NCBI GenBank assembly: GCA_012932865.1
Contig: SAXG01000001.1
Location: 2,779,693 to 2,843,692 of the forward strand
Length of the DNA: 64,000 nucleotides
Origin: Amylostereum areolatum
Lineage: Eukaryota; Basidiomycota; Agaricomycetes; Russulales; Stereaceae
Direction of reading: 5' to 3'
Made by a program: the position numbers and the translations under genes. Below are positions 29,855 through 38,808 of the stretch, piece after piece (position 1 is the stretch's first letter; every line of letters begins with the position of its first letter). Under the pieces are notes generated by a model. The model was not told the origin of the DNA and searched no databases. It saw nothing but the letters and a program-made list of their open reading frames with translations.

Positions 29855-29926
29855 GCTTCTGGGTTTGTCGCTTTCTGATGTTCACTCTTTATATCCTTGT
29901 CCGGACCTCAACGATAGAATTCTATT

Positions 29927-30313
29927 CTACCGCTTTACCCACGACTCTACTACTTTCATATCTTCTTTGTCTATCGTGGGAGATCCCAGCCTATGCCCTA
30001 TCCTCGCCGTCATGACGGGGTCGTCGGGGTTTTTGAACCGGGGTCCATGCCTCTTGAAGACTCCTTTGATGCCGCACCTCCGCTTCGATTCCTGTAGTGC
30101 TTCTTCGTCGAGGCTTCTCGGCCTCTTCAGGGCGCGAGCGACGTCCGGACGGCTTAGGAGCTCCGTGACTCGCTTGAGATGACGAAGGAGTTCGTCGTCG
30201 CGTGGGTCGGGCGTGGGAGTGCGCGAAGGGACGGGCGAGGGAGGAGGAGTGGTGTGAGGAGTGGAGTCGGTGGTGGAGGGGTTGCGCGATGAGGGGGCGA
30301 GGGTGGAAGACAT
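29927..30313 (-). CDS. Chromovirus 2 ORF-B: small basic protein with bipartite nuclear signal
   Basis: ATG 30311-30313. It is 128 residues: a Ser/Thr/Pro-rich first third, then a charged helical part with L-L-R-H-L-K-R-V. K-R-P-R-S-L-D-E-E-A-L-Q-E-S-K-R-R is a good bipartite nuclear localisation pattern, and a basic tail follows. A GGATAAAAAGG box lies at 30386-30396, about 75 nt upstream. I recognise no family. It sits between the zinc-knuckle gene and the membrane-protein gene in the same orientation, all inside the element. Confidence 0.55.
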   Translation of the reverse strand: MSSTLAPSSRNPSTTDSTPHTTPPPSPVPSRTPTPDPRDDELLRHLKRVTELLSRPDVARALKRPRSLDEEALQESKRRCGIKGVFKRHGPRFKNPDDPVMTARIGHRLGSPTIDKEDMKVVESWVKR

Positions 30314-30460
30314 ATCGATTGGTGTGGGTGGTGCGAGTGGGTTTGTTTAGACGATGTCTGAGGGTGTTGTGGTCTTTGTCGCTTTCCTTTTTATCCTTAC
30401 GATGCGGAGGGGCAATGATGTAATCATTGCCAGCAATCGTAAGCGATGATTCGTACATAA

Positions 30461-30703
30461 TCAAAACTGAGTCGTAAGCAGGCGACGCGTCCAGCGCGTC
30501 ACGGGGAGAATATCAAGCGTTTCGCCTTCCTCGTAGCGATAGAAACCGGTATAGTAGAGAAGTCCGAGGAAAATATGTGTGTGGATGAGGGCGCAGTCCG
30601 TGATCAGTCCGAGGAGTATCGTAAGGAGAAATCGTAAAGGCGGGATGATGGGAGCGAGATGGAGACGTAAATGATGATGGGTAAAGTCTGTCTGCGCGCT
30701 TAC
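30461..30703 (-). other. Hydrophobic frame after ORF-A, possible extension or separate small ORF
   Basis: Directly after the ORF-A stop the -1 frame stays open to 30461. It encodes two hydrophobic segments (L-R-F-L-L-T-I-L-L-G-L-I-T and H-I-F-L-G-L-L-Y-Y) and a basic end. It lacks its own nearby ATG; a frameshift at the ORF-A stop (CCC TGG TAA) would append it. It could also be a chance frame. Confidence 0.3.
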
Positions 30704-32656
30704 CAGGGCTCCGGCCAGTGAACCTTCGACTCCTCCGCTTCCTGCAAGTCCCAATCTTCCTTTTTCCAGAAGAGATCGTCGACGCGCCAGGAGTGATTGA
30801 AGCGCGAGGGGGGTTCTTGCTGAGTGCGGAGCATGGCGTCCTCCCAGTACAACCACTGTTCAGTGGCGTGCTGGGCGGCTTCGTGCGTCAGGCTCTCGCG
30901 TCGCGTGAGGAATCCCAGGAGCTGTCGGTGGGCGCGGGCGGTAGCGTCGGTACGTCGGAGGCGGGGGTGGGACATCAGTGTTCCTGGACCGTAACTGATA
31001 TCCGGACGGTCCGGGCGAGGGTGAGGGGGAAGAGTTTGTGGTCGAAGGGGATGGTAGGACCGAGATTGGGGGAAGTGAGGGGGAGCGTTCTTGCGACGGG
31101 GGCAGTCTCGGCGGAGATGGCCTCGCTTGCCGCATTTCCAGCAGCGTTTCCGCGGCTTCGAGGGAATTGCGTCCCACTCTTCCTGCGTCCACGTGGTCGG
31201 TTCGTTGCTCCATGGGTCCGAGGGATTCTCGGCTGCTTCCTTCGTCTCGTCGTCCTTCTCCGATCTGTCCGTCGAGCTGTCCGATTCGTCCGCTGAACTG
31301 TCCGACTCATCCGTTAGGTTGAGTTCCTGTCTCCTGCGAGCGCGCTCCTCCATCATCCGATCGACTATCCTCTTGAGTTCTCTGAAGTTCTTCCTCACCC
31401 GATGCATCGGGGAGTCTGAACTCTCTGATCCGCTTGACTGGTCTTCCGTTGGGCTCGGTAGAATCATGTTTACGTCGCTGTGCGGTGACTCGGGGATCCT
31501 GGGCGATGGGATTTCGAGCGTAGTCAGGGTGCGGATGTGGGAATGAGGGATAAGGGGCGTGGTTTCCGTGCCAAGGCATGGGAGTGTCGCTAGCAGATAG
31601 TGGGAATGGAGTTGGCGTTCTATGCACGGCGGGCAGCTGAGGAGGTGTCCTAGGTACCGGTCGCGGACTGCTGGCCGGTCGTCCGGTTGATTGTCCGGGC
31701 TCTGGAAGGACCAGGGACTGTCCCGATAGCTCTCTTGGCAGGGGCTGTCTGAACTGCTCTCCGGGTAATCCGTTTCTAACGATGGGAGGCTGGACGGGGT
31801 TAAGCTGGGTGATGTCGGGGATGGGTAAGGATCCTGGTGGCGTAGGGGCGGTGACGGGTCGTGGAGGGGCGTTAGGAAGGAACGGGGGTCTGGTGAGGGC
31901 GGATGCGATGGGATCGGGTCGAACAGTGTAGCCCGGGGAGATGTGATGTCCATGGAAGATAAGGTCGATGTCGGGGCCTTCCTTTGAAGACATATGGGGA
32001 ACTCCAGTAGTTTCCATTCGTCTTCGGAGGATTTCTCCTTCGTAGGCGGCGCGGAAGGTGTGTCTTTCCCAGTTAAGCCAGTTAACTCTGAGTCCGACTT
32101 CAGTGAGGAACCTTCGGAGTTCTGCGACGTTGAGTATAGCCGCTGCGCTAGCTTCCTGAATCGTCGAAGGAGCTTGACCTCTCGTTCCTCCATTTCGGTC
32201 GAGAGCGTCAGGTACCTCAAGTCCAGCTGGTGGAGTTCTTCGTCGAGCATCTTGTTGTGGTCTTCCAGGATGCCCTGTACGTCGGCCGACTCCCTCCTGA
32301 GGTCGTCGATCCGCTGCCTGGCCTGTTCGATCGCTACTCCGGCTATCATGTGGGCTATCTGGTTCTCTAGGATCGGGGAATCGGGCGTTGGGACTTCCGT
32401 AGCTCCGGGCCACGGGGATTGCATTAGCACCTGTGAGGAATCCGGGTGCTTCAGTTAGGGTTCTTCTGTGTGCTTCTAAGCGGCTTACCCCTTGCTCTTC
32501 CGTCTGTTCTTCCGTCTGGTCCTGACCTAGACGGAGAAGGTACTGACTTAATTGCAAGGATTGCTGCCGATCGAGCGATGAAGCAGTCTCCGCAGAGGGC
32601 GCGTTCCTGTTGAGAGTGGTGAACTCGGTTGCAGACGAGGCGGAGGTGGTCGACAT
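30700..32656 (-). CDS. Chromovirus 2 ORF-A: spliced zinc-knuckle/coiled-coil protein after pol
   Basis: Exon 1 is 32656-32489 (56 codons, M-S-T-T-S-A-S-S). An intron of 58 nt (32488-32431) has a GTAAGC donor, CTAAC branch site and CACAG acceptor. Exon 2 is 32430-30700 (576 codons). The product of ~632 residues has a heptad-like coiled coil (about residues 80-155, E-Q-A-R-Q-R-I-D-D-L ...). A long Ser/Pro-rich middle and an acidic E-S-D-S-S-A-D-E stretch follow. The zinc knuckle is C-W-K-C-G-K-R-G-H-L-R-R-D-C (about 31100-31140). The knuckle resembles those of Gag, but a second one downstream of pol is unusual. A GGATAAAAA box (32747-32755) is 91 nt upstream of this ATG; another ATG at 32717 opens a different short frame. 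Role unknown: RNA/DNA binding is inferred from the knuckle. Confidence 0.7.
31307..32656 (-). CDS. Alternative frame of ORF-A when its intron is retained
   Basis: Starting at the same ATG, an unspliced transcript stays open for 449 codons and ends at 31307, overlapping ORF-A exon 2 in another frame for more than 1.1 kb. The segment around 32130-31370 (for example G-P-D-I-D-L-I-F-H-G-H-H and P-V-K-R-I-R-E-F-R-L-P) looks as protein-like as the spliced frame. The stretch 32430-32130 looks like a shadow. It may be real dual coding or a by-product of Ser/Pro-rich composition. Confidence 0.35.
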   Translation of the reverse strand: MSTTSASSATEFTTLNRNAPSAETASSLDRQQSLQLSQYLLRLGQDQTEEQTEEQGVSRLEAHRRTLTEAPGFLTGANAIPVARSYGSPNARFPDPREPDSPHDSRSSDRTGQAADRRPQEGVGRRTGHPGRPQQDARRRTPPAGLEVPDALDRNGGTRGQAPSTIQEASAAAILNVAELRRFLTEVGLRVNWLNWERHTFRAAYEGEILRRRMETTGVPHMSSKEGPDIDLIFHGHHISPGYTVRPDPIASALTRPPFLPNAPPRPVTAPTPPGSLPIPDITQLNPVQPPIVRNGLPGEQFRQPLPRELSGQSLVLPEPGQSTGRPASSPRPVPRTPPQLPAVHRTPTPFPLSASDTPMPWHGNHAPYPSFPHPHPDYARNPIAQDPRVTAQRRKHDSTEPNGRPVKRIREFRLPDASGEEELQRTQEDSRSDDGGARSQETGTQPNG

Positions 32657-32746
32657 TGTTAGATGAGACGATCGGATTGGTGGAGGAAGTGTTGGTTGCG
32701 TTTGGGGTGGTGGACATTGGTGATCTGTCTTGTTGAACCCGTAGGG

Positions 32747-32755
32747 TTTTTATCC
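32747..32755 (-). promoter_or_regulatory. TATA-like box upstream of ORF-A
   Basis: GGATAAAAA on the minus strand between the pol stop and the ORF-A start. Comparable boxes precede ORF-B (30386-30396) and ORF-C (29885-29896). Confidence 0.45.
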
Positions 32756-32799
32756 CCCCCTTGTTGGCAGTGCATTCGCCTGAATGCCGTTGAGTCTCA

Positions 32800-35700
32800 T
32801 TAATGTCTCACTTTCGTCTTGCGTTTCTTTCGTCTTGTTGGTCTTCGTTCTTGCTGCGTTGCGTCGGTTTCGTCGCGATCAGTGGTTTCTGTGTTGGTAT
32901 CTTTGATTGGCTGTGGTGGCAACTTCGGTGCCTTGGGGTTATTCCGATGGAACTCTGCGATCGCATCTTTTGATCCCTCTAGATTAGATGCTGGTTCCCA
33001 TGTGTTACCGGAGTCTGGGTATCCTTTCCATTTTACGAAGTAATGTAGCGGTTCTGAATATCGTTTGTCTAATTTTGAGGCTACTATCGTTTCTAGTTCG
33101 TAGAGTTCTTCATCGTTTACTAGTTCTGGAGGTGGTCTTTCGTAAGATTCGCCGTATTGTTCTGTTTCTTTGAATGGAATCAACAATGCTGCGTGGAATA
33201 CTGGATGTATTTTCCACTTCGTCGGTAGTTCTAGGCGGTAGGTTACCGGTCCTATAACCTTTTCGATTTTGAATGGGCCGAATCGTTTCGGTGCTAGCTT
33301 GGTTTTCGGGTATACCGTGTTAAGGTTTTTTCCGTCTAACCATACTTGGTCGCCTTGTTTGAGTTGATCTCTTAGCGTGAACGTTTGATCATGCTGCATT
33401 TTCATCAATTTAGCAGCTATTTCCAGACTTGCTTCCGCGTTGTCCCATGCATCCTTAAAGTTTTTTATTCTTTCTTCGGCCGTCGGTATTCGCGGATCGG
33501 TTGGTATTGCCGGATTGAAAACCGGTTGATACCCGTGTAGGAGTTCGAATGGGGAAGCTTTTGTAGCTGAATGTTGCCTTATGTTGTGTGCAAATTCTGC
33601 TTTTGGTAGGAGTTTCGCCCAATTCGTTTGATCTCCGTTGCAGAATGCTCGAAGATATTGTTCTAACTCTTGATTCACTCTTTCTGTTTCGCCATCTGTT
33701 TGGGGATGATACGCTGTACTGAGCGATGAAATAACTCCGAGGCTTTCGCAGATGGATTGGAATACTTTGGATGCGAATTGAGGACCTCGGTCCGATATCA
33801 TTCTTTTCCATAGTCCAAATCGTCTGTAAACGTTGTCGATCAGAAGGTCGGCTGTTTCTTCTGCGTTGATCGTCTTTAGGCACGGCGTGAATACTGCGGT
33901 TTTGGTGAACCTATCGACGACTACGTTGATCGAATCGAATCCGTTGGAGATCGGAAGATCTGTAATGAAATCTGATGTGATTGTTTCCCATGGTCGTTCT
34001 GGTATTTCCGTAGGTTGTAATGGATGTTTCGCCGGATGCGTGACATTCTTCGTTGACTGGCATACGGGACATCCTTGAACATAATCTTTTACGAAGGAAA
34101 TCATCTTTGGCCACCAAAAGTTTCTTTGTACTAGTTCTAGAGTTTTCATTTCGCCTGGATGTCCAATCGTTTCTAGATCATGATGCGATTTTAGGATCAT
34201 GCGCCTGAGTTCGAGATTCTGTGGTACATAGATTTTTCCTTTTCTGATGATCAGATCGTTCTCGAAGTTCCAGTCTTCGATTCCTTTTGCGAGGGTGCGT
34301 GGTCCTGATCTTTTGATCGTATCTAACGCCGTCCAAACCTCATCATCTAGGTGAGAGAAGTTTCTTAGTTCTTTGAGAAGTTCTTTGTCTCCGACTGCTT
34401 CGACTGTTCCTCTTCCGGTGGCTCTAGCCCTGAAAACCGAAGGGTGAAGTAGGATGCGGTCGTCGTTGTCTGGAATATCTTCCTTATGATCTGGTCTTCT
34501 AGAGAGTCCGTCTGCTTTGTTTGTACTTCCTGGTTTGTGTACCAGGGTGTAGTCGAAACGGGACAGATACAAGCTCCATCGTGCTTGTCGTCGATTGAGT
34601 TTCTGAGCTGTTGTGAAATATTCTAGATTTTTGTGATCTGTCCAGATTTCGACTTTGTGGTTCGCTCCTTCTAGATAGTGTCGCCAGTGTTCTAAGGCTT
34701 TCACTACTCCTAAGAGTTCTTTGTCGTATATCTCGTAATTTTGTTCCGCGGGAGATAGTGATTTGGATAGGTACGCGACCGGATGCCATCTTTCGATCTC
34801 GTCTGGCTGCGATAGGATGGCTCCGTACGCAAAGTCGGAGGCGTCACTCTCTATGCGGAATGGTTTGTTTTCATCGGGCATGATCAAGATCGGGGACGAT
34901 GTGAATTCTTGTTTCAGTCTTTCGAAAGTACGTTCACATTCGGCCGTCCAGTTCCATTCGTGGTCTTTCTTTGTGAGCTGGAATAGGGGTCTGGCGATCT
35001 TGGAATAGTCTTTGATGAAGCGTCGATAGAAATTTCCAAATCCGAGGAATGATTGGATTTCTTTTACTTTCCTCGGTGTGGGCCATTCGGCTAGCCCTTG
35101 GACTTTGACCGGATCCATCTGTACCTTGTTGTGCGTGATTATCACGCCTAGGTACTCGATCGATGGTTGTTCGAAGAAGCACTTCTCCGGTTTGAGGAAT
35201 AGATCGTTCCGTTCTAGAAGTTGGAGGGCTTCTTTCATAAGTCTTCTATGTTCGTCGAGTGTTTCTGTAAATATCAGTATGTCATCCATATAGACCACTA
35301 CTTTTCCGGTGTCTATTAATTCTTTGAATAGTGCGTTCATCATTGCTTGGAATGTTGCGGGTGAGTTGGTTAGTCCGAAGAACATCACCATTGGTTCGAA
35401 AAGGCCTCTGTTTGTTTTGAATGCCGCTTTCCATTGATCTCCTTCCTTGATCCGAACATTGTTGTATCCCCATCGGAGATCGAGCTTTGAGAAGATTTTA
35501 GCGCCTTTTAATTTGTCGATGAGATCTGAAATGAGCGGTATCGGGTATTCGTTTTTGACCGTTATCGAGTTAAGATAGCGATAGTCCTGTACTGGTCGGA
35601 GAGATCCATCTTTCTTCTTGATAAAGAAGAAGGGTGACGATATCTCTGATTTTGATTCTCGGATGTACCCTTTTCGTAAATGTTCGTCTATGAATGTGTC

Positions 35701-36687
35701 CAGTTCCTTTCGTTCTGGTACCGTCATTGGGTATACTTTGCAATTTCGAGGTTTCCATCCTTCAGTCAGGTCTATCGCGTGATCCCAAGGTCTGCTGATT
35801 GGGAAGCGTTCCGACGCTTTCTTTTCGAATACCTTCTGATACTGTTTGTAACTAGATGGAATCATCTCATCGAGTGTCTTCTTCTTCTCTCCTATGGCCG
35901 CTCTTTCTGCGAGTTCTTGTGCCTTGGTTGCTCTTGCTGTTATCCAGATACCGGGTTCGTTTGCTTCTTTTGCAATCGGCATTGTTTCTACGTCTGTTTT
36001 TCCATGGAACGTTCTGACTGTCCTGATATCGGCGAGATCGGAGTTGGATTCGGGATCTTCTTGTTCTTCTACCGTTGCGTGATGGTTGATCTTCTGTTCT
36101 TCGAATGATTGTAGAGAGTGTTCGTCTTTTCCTTGGACGATCATTGTTCTGCTGGTAGTGGCGCACGTACCTGGACATGTCTGTAGTGTAATCTGTCTCT
36201 TTCTCCAATCAATATGAGGATTGTGTTTCTTGAGCCAAGGGGTTCCTAAGATTACTTCGTCTCCTCCCAGGGCTGTGACGAACAATCCTAAGTTTTCGCG
36301 GTGAATTTCTCCGTTGGTTCCTTCCATCGTCATTGGAAGGTACACTTTCTGTTTGATTTCTCCTAGAGTGTTCCTAGATCCATCAACGTTGTATATCGGT
36401 ATTGGCTTCTTTAATTGGATCAGATTCATCTTGTGTTTTCGTACGAAATCTGGATGGATCAGGGTGCTGCTTGCTCCGCTATCTAGCAGTGCCTTTGCGG
36501 CGGCTTTACGGAACTTTCCATGAAACGTAACAGGTATATGAATTGATGGAGCGTGCGTTGCTCCATCTTGGTATGACCTTATATACACTGTTCTATTTAC
36601 GTCATCTCTTGTGTCCTGCACAGGAGATTGATTTGAAAAGTTCATTGTCCGTGTCCTTTCAACAGCCGCGGTTGAAGGACGATTCAA
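32800..36687 (-). CDS. pol: Chromovirus 2 Pol polyprotein (PR-RT-RH-IN-chromodomain)
   Basis: Open for 1295 codons. By approximate residue: protease L-L-D-S-G-A-S-S (67); reverse transcriptase with Y-M-D-D (466); RNase H with I-E-S-D-A-S-D-F-A (616); integrase zinc finger H-H ... C-P-V-C (837-870). The integrase core has D in T-S-D-F (904), S-D-R-G (964) and Y-H-P-Q-T-D-G-E-T-E with the Glu. A chromodomain with V-K-W-K-G-Y ... N-T-W-E-P spans 1196-1245, and the tail is Lys/Arg-rich. All catalytic residues I checked are present. The first in-frame ATG is at 36643-36645, but the frame is open further up to the gag slippery site, so a Gag-Pol frameshift product is the likely form. The chromodomain should guide integration to particular chromatin. 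Confidence 0.95.
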   Translation of the reverse strand: MNRPSTAAVERTRTMNFSNQSPVQDTRDDVNRTVYIRSYQDGATHAPSIHIPVTFHGKFRKAAAKALLDSGASSTLIHPDFVRKHKMNLIQLKKPIPIYNVDGSRNTLGEIKQKVYLPMTMEGTNGEIHRENLGLFVTALGGDEVILGTPWLKKHNPHIDWRKRQITLQTCPGTCATTSRTMIVQGKDEHSLQSFEEQKINHHATVEEQEDPESNSDLADIRTVRTFHGKTDVETMPIAKEANEPGIWITARATKAQELAERAAIGEKKKTLDEMIPSSYKQYQKVFEKKASERFPISRPWDHAIDLTEGWKPRNCKVYPMTVPERKELDTFIDEHLRKGYIRESKSEISSPFFFIKKKDGSLRPVQDYRYLNSITVKNEYPIPLISDLIDKLKGAKIFSKLDLRWGYNNVRIKEGDQWKAAFKTNRGLFEPMVMFFGLTNSPATFQAMMNALFKELIDTGKVVVYMDDILIFTETLDEHRRLMKEALQLLERNDLFLKPEKCFFEQPSIEYLGVIITHNKVQMDPVKVQGLAEWPTPRKVKEIQSFLGFGNFYRRFIKDYSKIARPLFQLTKKDHEWNWTAECERTFERLKQEFTSSPILIMPDENKPFRIESDASDFAYGAILSQPDEIERWHPVAYLSKSLSPAEQNYEIYDKELLGVVKALEHWRHYLEGANHKVEIWTDHKNLEYFTTAQKLNRRQARWSLYLSRFDYTLVHKPGSTNKADGLSRRPDHKEDIPDNDDRILLHPSVFRARATGRGTVEAVGDKELLKELRNFSHLDDEVWTALDTIKRSGPRTLAKGIEDWNFENDLIIRKGKIYVPQNLELRRMILKSHHDLETIGHPGEMKTLELVQRNFWWPKMISFVKDYVQGCPVCQSTKNVTHPAKHPLQPTEIPERPWETITSDFITDLPISNGFDSINVVVDRFTKTAVFTPCLKTINAEETADLLIDNVYRRFGLWKRMISDRGPQFASKVFQSICESLGVISSLSTAYHPQTDGETERVNQELEQYLRAFCNGDQTNWAKLLPKAEFAHNIRQHSATKASPFELLHGYQPVFNPAIPTDPRIPTAEERIKNFKDAWDNAEASLEIAAKLMKMQHDQTFTLRDQLKQGDQVWLDGKNLNTVYPKTKLAPKRFGPFKIEKVIGPVTYRLELPTKWKIHPVFHAALLIPFKETEQYGESYERPPPELVNDEELYELETIVASKLDKRYSEPLHYFVKWKGYPDSGNTWEPASNLEGSKDAIAEFHRNNPKAPKLPPQPIKDTNTETTDRDETDATQQERRPTRRKKRKTKVRH

Positions 36688-36694
36688 AAACCCT
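36650..36694 (-). promoter_or_regulatory. Candidate -1 frameshift signal at gag/pol of chromovirus 2
   Basis: Gag ends CAG GGT TTT TGA, slippery heptamer G-GGT-TTT. After the six-base spacer TGAATC comes GTCCTTCAAC, loop CGCGGCT, then GTTGAAAGGAC. This is a ten-pair stem with one bulged A. Confidence 0.7.
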
Positions 36695-38769
36695 GATTGT
36701 CTTTGAACATGTTGGCAGTGCGTGCGAACGTTTCACTGTCCATCTTATTCACAAGCTTGGTGATCTGATCAATCGGGGATTCTTCTTCTGTTAGATTCGC
36801 CGTTCGTGCATTGATCGTTGTTTGGGTACGTTTCTCTGGGCAGTTCCTGGAGATATGTCCTGGCTTCCGGCAATAGAAGCATGATCCTGACTTCTGGAGT
36901 TCGGTACGTTCTTGCGGGGTAAGGCGTCTGAAGTTTCGGCTGTTGTTCCCTGTTTGTGCCGCTCTGGCGGTGGTCGCGTTTCCTTTATTCCCATTTCCTT
37001 TTCTGAATGGAATATATGTCTGTGGTTTCTTGTATAGGAGTGTGAGATCACTCGTCGGGTTCATTGGTCTCGTGTAATGTCGTTGGAACGCTTGCGCTTC
37101 TCTCCAGTTATTGTCAATGCGTAATGCGAGTTCGTACCATTCATCAATATCGTTCGAGATGTGGTCTCTTTTGAGGATCTCGACCACGATATCATTGCGC
37201 AGTCCTCTCTTGAATTGGTCGATCAGTGCTTTATGATCGTAGCCTGCTTCCATGGCGTAGTCCCTGAAGATTGTAATATAATCTTTGGTTTCCATAGTCC
37301 CTTGTTCTAGGCGCTGTATATTGAATCTAGCGTCTCTTCCTGGGTCTATTTCTCCGAAGGTTTCTAAGAAGGCGTCGCGGAATGCCGTCCATGGGAGGTA
37401 TACTTCTGGATCTAGACCACGATCTCGTATTTTATCGATCTTACTTATTAAGAGGGACGCCCAGTGGAGGGCTGGTCCATCAGTGAGATGCGAGAGTACA
37501 AAGGTTATCTTACGCATGTTGGCTGCATACGCGTTGGGAAAGGCTATGAAGCGAAGTACGCATTGTTCTATGAACTTTGCTGCTTTCGCTCGATCTCTTC
37601 CGTCGTATACTCCCAGTGCGTTTAGTTTGAATCCTTTGTCCTTATCATCGGGTTTTGATCCGATTGTGCCTGTTCCTCCTGGTGGGGAATTCCCTGGTGG
37701 GTGCTTCGATTCTTTCAGAAGATCCGCGGTTGCTCCTCTTCCGAAGACGTAGTCTCTGACTTCTTTTCCCTTTTTGTTATCTATTGATTGGTTGGAGAAT
37801 GCTGGTGATGGTGGCGTTAGCGTTCTCCATCCTATTGGGTCGGTCGTGCCAAGTCCTAGGGAGAATCGAGTCTCATGTCTCGGTTTTGCGGGATCGGCTG
37901 GTGTTGGAGTTGCAGGCGTCTGGCGCGGTACATTAGTCTCTCCAGGGGGGACATTGCCAAGTGCGGTGGCGGGGTTGGGTATCGAGGTGGCGGTGTCTCC
38001 CATTGATGCGATGTTTTCGGGTTTTCCGAATAGATTTCCTTTTCTTCCTTCTGTGGTTCCGAAGATGTCGTCAGGTGATGGGGATCTTGTTGGGTTCTCT
38101 GGATGTTCTTTCCGTTTCTGCTGCGCTCGATGGGCTGCCTTCTCGACTTCCTCCGGGATCGGACTTAATTTGGGGGCTTGATATAGTTCTCTCAGGTTCT
38201 GGCGCGGTTTCTTCTGGAGGTGGTGCGGCTGTTGCGGGTTCTTGAGGATGCTGGAGTTTGGTTCGAGGGTTCTGTGGTTCGGTTGTCGTATCGGCTGTGT
38301 CGGTATCGGGATCAAATTCCCAGTAGTCCTTAATGTTCCCGGTGTAAGGCTTCTCTTCGACTTTCTGTGCGTCCGGGTGTTTCCAGAGTTCTTCTGATGA
38401 GAGGGGCCCAATATGAGGTCTTGAATAATCTGGGCGCTTCCAATGTGAATTGTCGTAGCTTCCGTCTTCCTTTTCTCTTTTGGATCTATCTTTGAAGTAT
38501 TCTGCAGCTGGGGGAAGGTTTGTATCTGTATATGGGTGGGTTCCACTGGTATGCGTATGTCCCTTTGCTTTCTTTCGCGACAAGGGCTCCGTCGTAGTAA
38601 AAAAGGAGATGATAGGGGTCGAATGTCCAGCGATGATCTTCGTTTCCGTTAGGGAATTCTCGACTGCAGTTTGATTGGAGTTGAGGGATCTCAAAATCTG
38701 ATGGTCTTTTTTCAGCGGGTTGTTCCGCTGGACTCCGTGGTGGGTGTTTCGTTTGACGCTCTGCGCCAA
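36684..38769 (-). CDS. gag: Chromovirus 2 Gag with CCHC zinc knuckle
   Basis: The main frame 38546-36684 covers a Pro-rich region, the gag domain (about 37600-37080, with W-T-A-F-R-D-A-F-L-E-T-F-G) and the zinc knuckle C-F-Y-C-R-K-P-G-H-I-S-R-N-C (about 36845-36885). It ends at TGA 36684-36686. A second frame from ATG 38769 to 38071 overlaps its 5' part and looks more protein-like there (acidic, D-Y-W-E-F-D-P-D-T-D), while the main frame is the better one after about 38170. Either a one-base indel near 38180 splits a single Gag that starts at 38769, or two overlapping proteins are made. The element is otherwise young, so an assembly error is possible. Confidence 0.8.
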
Positions 38770-38808
38770 ACTGTAGGGTGAGCTAGTGTAGAGGAGAGCT
38801 CGTTCTAG

